DNA of 48,395 bases. Origin: Planctomycetota bacterium (lineage in GTDB: Bacteria > Planctomycetota > Planctomycetia > Pirellulales > UBA1268). Made by a program: the position numbers and the translations under genes. The stretch spans positions 1-48,395 of the forward strand of contig QWPN01000110.1 in assembly GCA_003671185.1 (NCBI GenBank), read 5' to 3'. Under the pieces are notes generated by a model. That model did not search any database, was not told the origin of the DNA, and worked only from the letters and a program-made list of their open reading frames with translations. Numbering within the stretch: position 1 is the stretch's first letter; every line of letters begins with the position of its first letter. Of the stretch, positions 41,658-48,395 are shown one piece after another.

Positions 41658-42256
41658 CAGGACTCCTCCCGGGGAGCGTGGTCGGCGTAGCGGGTGGCCG
41701 CGCCGTGAGGCCGGACGAGGTGCACGGCGGAGGCCTGGGGCCCCTCGTCTCCGTCCTCCTCGCAGAAGAACACCGGCGCGCCCACGTCGGCCAGCCGGAA
41801 GTCGTGATCGGAGATCGCGTGGCGATGGAAGTAGACCTCGCGGCCGTCGGGCGTCTCGATGAAGCCGTAGCCGTGCAGCGGGAACAGCTTCGAGATCCGG
41901 CCACGGCTGCGCGCGGCGTGCGCTTTCTCGGTGCCACGCAGGCGCCGCACGTGATCCTCCAGCCGTCGTCGCGCCGCCAGGAACGAGTCCCGCAGCGCGA
42001 CGTAGACGTCCTCGTGGGCGTGGTCGAGGTGATGGTCGCGGTTGACGACGATTTCGGCGCCCGGCACCACCAGGTCGATGCGAATCGAGTACAGCCGGCC
42101 CTCGCGGTGATGGCGGTGGGGCTGTGCGATGACGACGTGGCAGCCGGTGATGCGGTCGGAAAGCCGCTCCAACTGCTCGATGTGGTCGAGCGCGGAATCC
42201 CGCACCGCATCGTCGATGGGCAGGTCGTCGAACGACACCTGGGGAGTGGTCTGCAT
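41657..42256 (-). CDS. HPF/RaiA-like ribosome-associated domain fused to a cold-shock-like domain
   Basis: N-half 'HIEQLERLSDRITGCHVVIAQPHRHHREGRLYSIRIDLVVPGAEIVVNRDHHLDHAHEDVYVALRDSFLAARRRLED'; C-half 'RGRISKLFPLHGYGFIETPDGREVYFHRHAI'. Confidence 0.87.
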   Translation of the reverse strand: MQTTPQVSFDDLPIDDAVRDSALDHIEQLERLSDRITGCHVVIAQPHRHHREGRLYSIRIDLVVPGAEIVVNRDHHLDHAHEDVYVALRDSFLAARRRLEDHVRRLRGTEKAHAARSRGRISKLFPLHGYGFIETPDGREVYFHRHAISDHDFRLADVGAPVFFCEEDGDEGPQASAVHLVRPHGAATRYADHAPREES

Positions 42257-42558
42257 GGCTCGTCTCTCCGGCCGGAATCCTCGCGGATCGGGGAAAAGAC
42301 GCCACGTCCTGCACGCGTCGCGACACTCTATCCCCAGGCGGACGCGGCGGGCCGCGGCCGCGGTCCGTGGGGCGGGTTTCGTGGGGGATCGTGCGGCGGA
42401 CACTTGGCCGTGGTCTTGCCAGGCCCCCGCAGCCCCCCCCAGGGGCCGCGACTCCGCCCCCGGGCGGTGATTTTCCCGCTCGCACCGGCTGGAGCGCCTG
42501 CGGAAGAAGTGCCGAAGAAAAGGGTTGTATCCCGGGCGGACGAAAGGTGCTGACGCGC

Positions 42559-44073
42559 ATGCAGACAGGCCAGCAACGCATCTCCGGCGCCCTCGTGGCG
42601 ACGCTGCTCGCGGCGTTGAGTATGAACTTTGCGGTCGGTCCGCCGGGCGGCCGCTGTCGTGCCGACGAGTGGCCGCAGTCGTCACCGGCCCTCCGGGTCG
42701 ACGCTCCCCGGATGCCGCTGGCAGCGGCAGCGGACGAGGGCGTCGTGCCCGTCGGACCCACGCCGCGCACGCTCGCCGAGTTCGTGGCCCTGGCCGAGCG
42801 CAGCCATCCGAAACTGCGGGCGGCGGCGGCGGCCGTGGAGGCGGCCCGCGGCAAAGCGGTGCAGGCCCGGCTCTACCCCAACCCGGTCATGGCCGGCTTC
42901 TCGCCGCAGATCGCCGGCGATCAAAGCCAGTGGAGCGGCACCGTCGCCCAGGATCTCGTCACGGCCGGCAAGCTCCGGCTCGCCCAGCAGGCCGCCCTCC
43001 GGGAGGTGCAAAAGGCTGAATATGAACTGGTCCGTACCCGCTACGACGTGCTGGCGCAGGTGCGTCAGAACTTCTACGCCCTGCTCGTGTCGCAGCGACG
43101 GCTGGAGATCTACCGCCTGCTGCTCGACATCTCCAAGCGGTCGTACGAGATCGGCTCGCAACTTGCCGAAGCAGGAGAGGGGACGAAGGCCGACGTGCTG
43201 TTCTGGAGCATCGAGCGCGATCGGGCCGAGGTGCGCCTCATCAACGCCACCGTGTTCATCGAAACCGGGCGGCGGCAGTTGGCCGCGGCCGTGGGCCTGC
43301 CGCGGGCCGACGTGGGCACGATCGAGGGCGACCTGTTCCAGCGGCTGCCGAACTACGACCTCAAGCAGTTGCAGGAGGCCATCGTGAGGGCCAACTCGCT
43401 GCCACGGGCCGCCGAGGCCGATGTCGCCCGCGCGCAGTGGGCGCTGGAGCGGTCCGTCGTGCAGCCGATTCCGAACATCAACGTGATGGGCGGTTACCAG
43501 CGGCAGGTCGGCATCCCCGCCATGGACCAGGGACTTGTGCAGGTGATGGCGGCGGTGCCGCTGTTCGACCGCAACCAGGGCAACATCCGCTCCGCCCGTG
43601 CCGACATCGCCACCTCGCGGGCAGTGCTGCGGAACACAGAACTCGATCTGGCGACGCAGGCGGCCCAGGCCATCGCCGGCTACCGCACCTCGCAGCGGCT
43701 TGTGGCTTGGTACGAACGCTACATCCTGCCCAAGGCCCGCGAGACGCTGCAGATCACGCAGCGACTCTACGCGCGGGGCGAGGTGACGTTCCTGAGTCTG
43801 CTGCAGGCGCAGCGCATCCTCACGGAGACGGAACTGGCGTTCGTCGAATCGCAGGCCGACCGCTGGACCGGGGCCGTGACGATCGCCAGCCTGCTGCAGG
43901 AGGAAGAGTTTCCGCCGGCCCCGGATGCCGCCGGCGGCCCGATCGTGGAGGGTGACCTGGAGGGCTTCCCGCCTGCCGGTGCGGAGAACGTGCCGCTGCC
44001 GGCCGATCCCGCCGCGGGGCCGCCGCGGCAGTTCCCCGACGAGCCGCCCATCGCACCTCTGCCGCAGCCCTGA
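42559..44073 (+). CDS. TolC-family outer membrane efflux protein
   Basis: Paired coiled-coil repeats 'LAERSHPKLRAAAAAVEAARGKAVQARLYPNP' and 'RQVGIPAMDQGLVQVMAAVPLFDRNQGNIRSARADI'. Confidence 0.9.
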   Translation: MQTGQQRISGALVATLLAALSMNFAVGPPGGRCRADEWPQSSPALRVDAPRMPLAAAADEGVVPVGPTPRTLAEFVALAERSHPKLRAAAAAVEAARGKAVQARLYPNPVMAGFSPQIAGDQSQWSGTVAQDLVTAGKLRLAQQAALREVQKAEYELVRTRYDVLAQVRQNFYALLVSQRRLEIYRLLLDISKRSYEIGSQLAEAGEGTKADVLFWSIERDRAEVRLINATVFIETGRRQLAAAVGLPRADVGTIEGDLFQRLPNYDLKQLQEAIVRANSLPRAAEADVARAQWALERSVVQPIPNINVMGGYQRQVGIPAMDQGLVQVMAAVPLFDRNQGNIRSARADIATSRAVLRNTELDLATQAAQAIAGYRTSQRLVAWYERYILPKARETLQITQRLYARGEVTFLSLLQAQRILTETELAFVESQADRWTGAVTIASLLQEEEFPPAPDAAGGPIVEGDLEGFPPAGAENVPLPADPAAGPPRQFPDEPPIAPLPQP

Positions 44074-44079
44074 GCAGCG

Positions 44080-45078
44080 TCACTCGGCCGCGGTGATTTC
44101 CAGTGGCACGGCGGCTGTGGCGGAGTTGCCCGCCAGTGCGTCGGTGACGACCAGTTCCAGCCGCCCGTCGCCCACGGGGGCGGCTGCCGGAATCGTCACC
44201 ACGTAGCGGGCGAAGTAGTCGTGCCGCGGCAGACGGCAGGTTTCGGCGATCGGTTCGAAACTCCACGCCTTGACGAGCGTGCCGTCGGCGGCCATGAGCC
44301 GCAGTTCGGCGTCGATGCAGGTCGTGTGTCCGGCAGGCGCCGCTTCGGACGAGAGATTATCGAGCTCGAAGTACACGATCACCTCCTGGCCAGGCCGAAA
44401 GCGATCGGTCGGGAACCGCTCCACGAGGCCCCAGCCCTGGACGCGCGAGGCGAAGCAGGCGTTCTGCACGGCGAGCGGCCGCGGGGCGGGAGCAGCGGGG
44501 GGTTCCGGCTCGGGCACCTGGGGTGCGGCTGGTGCTTCCGGGAGCGTCGCGGCGGCTGCGGTTGGCTCGAGTCCGGCAACGGCGGAACCGCTGGCGACGG
44601 TGGCGGCAGCGGCGCCGGCAGGTGCGGCGGTGCCGATCGCCGCCGGAGCCGCCTGGTCGAGATCCGCTTTGGCGACGACGTGCGGCAGGGTGGCGCTCGC
44701 CTCGAGCGAACTCGCGAACGCCTCGATGACAGCCGGCCAGTCTTCCTGCTGCGTACGGTGCAGCGTGTCGACGAGAGACGCTCGCGTGGCCTCGTCGAGC
44801 GTGCCCAGTCTGGCCAGCCGGTTTTCCGCCTCCTCGACCGCCGCCTGTCGGCGTTCCCCATCGGCTTCGGCCGCCGCGGCGGGGGCAGTCGCGTCTTCGT
44901 CGGCTTCCGCCACAACCGCGGACTCGGCGGCGTGGTCGGCCGAATCCCAGAGCGTGTCTCGCAGGTAGGTGGTGCTGAGCGCCGAGGTGCAACCCGTGCC
45001 ACAGGCCAGCGGGAAGAAACCGACAAGCAGGAGCCACGGAGCGAGAACCGGCGGGCGCGAGGTGTGCAGGAATGCCAT
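44080..45078 (-). CDS. Hypothetical lipoprotein with C-terminal beta domain
   Basis: '[11 protein letters not shown]' lipobox-like; low-complexity Ala/Glu/Pro linker; C-terminal '[17 protein letters not shown]'. Confidence 0.65.
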   Translation of the reverse strand: MAFLHTSRPPVLAPWLLLVGFFPLACGTGCTSALSTTYLRDTLWDSADHAAESAVVAEADEDATAPAAAAEADGERRQAAVEEAENRLARLGTLDEATRASLVDTLHRTQQEDWPAVIEAFASSLEASATLPHVVAKADLDQAAPAAIGTAAPAGAAAATVASGSAVAGLEPTAAAATLPEAPAAPQVPEPEPPAAPAPRPLAVQNACFASRVQGWGLVERFPTDRFRPGQEVIVYFELDNLSSEAAPAGHTTCIDAELRLMAADGTLVKAWSFEPIAETCRLPRHDYFARYVVTIPAAAPVGDGRLELVVTDALAGNSATAAVPLEITAAE

Positions 45079-45252
45079 GAACTGTGTCGCTGCGGGATGG
45101 CGGCAGGATTGCGGCCGTCCGAGGAAGGTAGAGCGGGCCGGGTTTGGCGGGCAAGGCCAGCCACGGCCGGCATCCAGATCGTGGCAAACTGCGCAGGTCT
45201 GTTAGAATCCGTGGCCGATCTTCAGGGTTTTTCCGGCAGGCGACCCCCTCCC

Positions 45253-46254
45253 ATGAGCAGTCCCACGTTCGATCAGCAGGCGGTGCCGTCGCAGTGGACG
45301 CACCGTCACCTGCTCGACCTGGAGCGCCTCACCCCCGACGAGATCCGTCTGTTGCTCGACACGGCGACGCTCTTCAAGGAGGCCACCGGCGGCTGTCGTC
45401 GCAAACTCGCCGTGCTCACGGGCACCACGGTGGTGACGCTGTTCTTCGAGAACTCCACGCGGACGAAGACGAGCTTCGCACTGGCGGCGCGCCGGCTCGG
45501 CGCGGACGTCGTCGATTTCTCCGCGTCCTCCAGCAGCCTCTCCAAGGGGGAGTCGTTCATCGACACTGCGCGGAACCTGGAAGCCATGGGCATCGACGCG
45601 GTGGTGGTGCGGCACGGCACGCCCGGCACGCCGCACCTGCTCGCCCAGCACCTCTCGGTGGGCGTGATCAACGCGGGTGACGGACCGCACGAGCATCCCA
45701 CGCAGGGCCTGCTCGACATCTTCTCGATCCGCGAGCGGCTCGGCGACCTGCAGGGCGTGACCGTGGGCCTGGTGGGGGACATCGCCCACAGCCGCACGGC
45801 CCGGTCGAACCTCTGGGGGTTGGTGAAGCTCGGGGCCCGCGTGATCGTCTGCGGGCCGCCCACGCTCGTCTCCGACCGCTGGCGGGAACTGGGCGTGGAG
45901 GTGTCGCACGACCTCGATGCGATCGTGCCGCGCTGCGACGTGCTCAACCTTCTGCGCATCCAGTTCGAGCGGCAGAACACCCGGCCGTTCCCCTCCGTCC
46001 GCGAATACGCGCACCTCTACGCCATGACGCGTGAGCGGCTCAAGCGGGCCAAGAAAGACCTCCTCATCCTGGCGCCGGGGCCGATCAACCGGGGCGTGGA
46101 GGTGAGTGCGGAGGTGGCCGACTGCCCGCAGTCGCTGATCCTCGACCAGGTGGCCAACGGTCTCGCGGTGCGCATGGGCGTGCTCTGGCTGACCTGCGGG
46201 CCCCGCGCCGCCGACGCGGTGCCGGCGGCGATTCCGACCCGGGGAGGCTTCTGA
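45253..46254 (+). CDS. pyrB: Aspartate carbamoyltransferase catalytic subunit
   Basis: '[40 protein letters not shown]', 'HPTQGLLD'. Confidence 0.97.
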   Translation: MSSPTFDQQAVPSQWTHRHLLDLERLTPDEIRLLLDTATLFKEATGGCRRKLAVLTGTTVVTLFFENSTRTKTSFALAARRLGADVVDFSASSSSLSKGESFIDTARNLEAMGIDAVVVRHGTPGTPHLLAQHLSVGVINAGDGPHEHPTQGLLDIFSIRERLGDLQGVTVGLVGDIAHSRTARSNLWGLVKLGARVIVCGPPTLVSDRWRELGVEVSHDLDAIVPRCDVLNLLRIQFERQNTRPFPSVREYAHLYAMTRERLKRAKKDLLILAPGPINRGVEVSAEVADCPQSLILDQVANGLAVRMGVLWLTCGPRAADAVPAAIPTRGGF

Positions 46255-47549
46255 TGGGAACGCTGCTGATCCGCGGCGGCCGGGTAGTCGATCCCTCGCA
46301 GGGCATCGACCGCGTCGACGACGTGCTCGTGCGCGACGGGCTGGTGGTGTCGATCGGCCATGCCGGCACGCAGCCGATCGGCAAGGCCGATGAGACGATC
46401 GACGCCACCGGACTGGTGGTCACGCCGGGCCTCATCGACATGCACGTCCACCTCCGCGAACCCGGTCGCGAGGAGGACGAGACGATCGAGAGCGGCACGC
46501 GGGCAGCCCTGGCCGGCGGGTTCACCAGCGTGGCCTGCATTCCCAACACGGAGCCGCCGCTCGACACGCAGGCGGCCGTGGAGTTCGTGCATCAGAAGGC
46601 GGCCCGCGCCGACACCTGCAACGTGTTCGTGGTGGCCTGCGTGAGCCGCAACCGCGAGGGCAAGGAACTGGCCGAGATCGGCCAGCTCGTCGAGGCCGGC
46701 GCGGTGGCGTTCAGCGACGACGGCGCCCCCGTCTACGACGCCGAGCTGATGCGCCGGGCATTCGAGTACTGCCGGATGTTCGACAAGCCGATCCTGGCCC
46801 ACGAGGAGGTGCTGGAACTGTCTCGTGGGGGCGTGATGCACGAGGGCCTGGTGTCGCTCGTGCTGGGCCTGACGGGCATGCCGGCAGCGGCCGAGGAGGT
46901 GATGATCGGCCGCGATATCGCCCTCTCTGAGGTCACCGGCGGCCGGCTGCACGTCATGCACGTCTCCACGGCCGGCGGCGTGGCCCTGATTCGCGCGGCG
47001 AAGGCCCGCGGTGCCCGGATCAGTGCCGAGGCCTGCCCGCACCACTTCACCCTCACCGACGACGGCCTGCGTGGCTTCGACTCGAACTTCAAGATGAGCC
47101 CGCCCCTGCGAACCGCGGTCGACGTGGAGGCGATCATCGCGGGGATCGTGGACGGCACGATCGACTGCATCGCCACCGACCATGCCCCACACGCCCGTGA
47201 GAAAAAGATGCTGGAACTGGACCGGGCGCCGTTCGGCATCCTCGGCCTGGAGACCGCCGTCGGCCTGGCGGTGACGCGGCTGGTGGCCACCGGGCGCATC
47301 GGCTGGCCGCGGCTGGTGGAGGCGATGAGCACGCTGCCGGCGCGAATCCTGGGTCTGAACCGGGGCACGCTGCGGCCGGGCGCCGTCGCCGACATCACGA
47401 TCATCGACCCCGCCGTGTCGTGGCGGGTGGACGTGCAGCAGTTCCGCTCCCGCAGCATCAACTCGCCATTCCACGGCTGGACGCTGCAGGGCAGGGCGGC
47501 GTTCACGATCGTGGGCGGCCGCGTGAAGCATCGCCTCGACCGCGGCTGA
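46254..47549 (+). CDS. pyrC: Dihydroorotase
   Basis: 'GLIDMHVHLREPGREEDETIESGTRAALAGGFT', 'CIATDHAPHAREKK'; 1-nt overlap with pyrB. Confidence 0.97.
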   Translation: MGTLLIRGGRVVDPSQGIDRVDDVLVRDGLVVSIGHAGTQPIGKADETIDATGLVVTPGLIDMHVHLREPGREEDETIESGTRAALAGGFTSVACIPNTEPPLDTQAAVEFVHQKAARADTCNVFVVACVSRNREGKELAEIGQLVEAGAVAFSDDGAPVYDAELMRRAFEYCRMFDKPILAHEEVLELSRGGVMHEGLVSLVLGLTGMPAAAEEVMIGRDIALSEVTGGRLHVMHVSTAGGVALIRAAKARGARISAEACPHHFTLTDDGLRGFDSNFKMSPPLRTAVDVEAIIAGIVDGTIDCIATDHAPHAREKKMLELDRAPFGILGLETAVGLAVTRLVATGRIGWPRLVEAMSTLPARILGLNRGTLRPGAVADITIIDPAVSWRVDVQQFRSRSINSPFHGWTLQGRAAFTIVGGRVKHRLDRG

Positions 47550-47592
47550 TGCGGGTCGGGGTTGGCGGAGCCGCGCGGCGGCCGAGGCGGCC

Positions 47593-48078
47593 ATGACGCT
47601 GATCATCGACGGCTACAACCTGTTGCACGCATCGGGCGTGTTCGGCGTCGCACGCGGCCCGCGCGGATTCGAGCAGTCGCGCACGGCGCTGCTTGACCTG
47701 ATCGTGGACTTGTTGGGAACGGATGCGGCAAACGCGATCGTGGTGTTCGACGCGGCGCGGGCCCCCGACGGCCTGCCGGCGCGGCTCGTGCACGGGGGAG
47801 TCCGGGTGTGGTTCGCCCGCGAGTATCCCGACGCCGACTCGCTGATTGAGGAACTCGTGGCCGACGACACGGCGCCCGGTCACCTGGTGGTGGTGTCGAA
47901 CGACCGGCGGCTGCAGGCGGCGGCCCGGCGTCGCCGGGCCCGGGCGGTGGGCTGCGAGGAATGGCTGGCCGATGCCCGTGCCGCCCGCCGCGACAGCAGG
48001 CGGCCGCCCGCCGACGCCAAGCCACCGGAGCCAGGCCCGGAGGGCGTCGACGAGTGGAAACGCTACTTCGACCTGTGA
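47593..48078 (+). CDS. YacP-like NYN-domain nuclease
   Basis: 'MTLIIDGYNLLHASGVFG', 'LVVVSNDRRLQAAARRRRAR'. Confidence 0.88.
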   Translation: MTLIIDGYNLLHASGVFGVARGPRGFEQSRTALLDLIVDLLGTDAANAIVVFDAARAPDGLPARLVHGGVRVWFAREYPDADSLIEELVADDTAPGHLVVVSNDRRLQAAARRRRARAVGCEEWLADARAARRDSRRPPADAKPPEPGPEGVDEWKRYFDL

Positions 48079-48169
48079 CCGCCGTGGTTGACGACGAGGG
48101 CGGACCGTCGCCGAAAGCCCTCTCGTTTGAGTGAGCGGGGCTGCAAGGGCCGTAGCGAACGTTCGACGA

Positions 48170-48215
48170 CGGGGCCGGACAGCCCCGACCCACGGGAACG
48201 AGTGCCCTCCGTGGG
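48170..48215. terminator. Two consecutive hairpins between convergent genes
   Basis: CGGGGC-CGGACA-GCCCCG (48170-48187) and CCCACGG-N13-CCGTGGG (48189-48215). Confidence 0.5.
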
Positions 48216-48242
48216 GAGTCTCACAGGCTGCCCCCCTGGACG

Positions 48243-48395
48243 CTACGCGCGGGCCCACTTGGCGAGCTTGCGGTCCAGGGTCGAGCGCTCGATGCCCAGC
48301 ATCGCCGCCGCCTTCGTCTTGTTGCCTCCCACGGCCTCCAGCGTCTCCAAGACGTGGCGCTTCTCGATCTCCTCGATCGTCGCCGGCACGAAGCC
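48243..48395 (-). CDS. C-terminal Fis-type HTH of an NtrC-family regulator, truncated at window edge
   Basis: Minus-strand translation GFVPATIEEIEKRHVLETLEAVGGNKTKAAAMLGIERSTLDRKLAKWARA*. Confidence 0.85.
   Translation of the reverse strand, partial: GFVPATIEEIEKRHVLETLEAVGGNKTKAAAMLGIERSTLDRKLAKWARA

Overview
GC-rich bacterial chromosomal segment; the gene content and fusions (AroD-AroE fusion, cell-surface lipoproteins, imuA-imuB-dnaE2) suggest a planctomycete, which is an inference and not proven here. It carries corA, a complete F1Fo ATP synthase cluster (atpZ/I-like, B, E, F, H, A, G, D, C), a BMP-family binding protein, cysE, hisA/hisH, an OmpA-like lipoprotein, a prepilin peptidase, aroK, aroDE, mutL, a sigma54-type two-component pair, pnp-rpsO, a fatty acid desaturase, aroC, purC, a complete imuA-imuB-dnaE2 mutasome, a secreted caspase-like protein, archease-rtcB, a putative dormancy mini-operon (HPF-cold-shock fusion, hydrolase, PRTase), a TolC-like protein, pyrB-pyrC, a NYN nuclease, and the C-terminus of an NtrC-type regulator. 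The signal least explained by genes is three tandem repeat arrays (122-bp, 100-bp and 97-bp periods). Their sequences differ but they share one architecture: each ends 1-7 bp from the stop codon of a minus-strand gene (corA, cysE, dnaE2), and each is built of consecutive hairpins. Eight of the nine distinct hairpin types have GGA in the apical loop on the + strand (TCC on the mRNA strand). All calls were made by reading the sequence and supplied ORFs; no searches were run.
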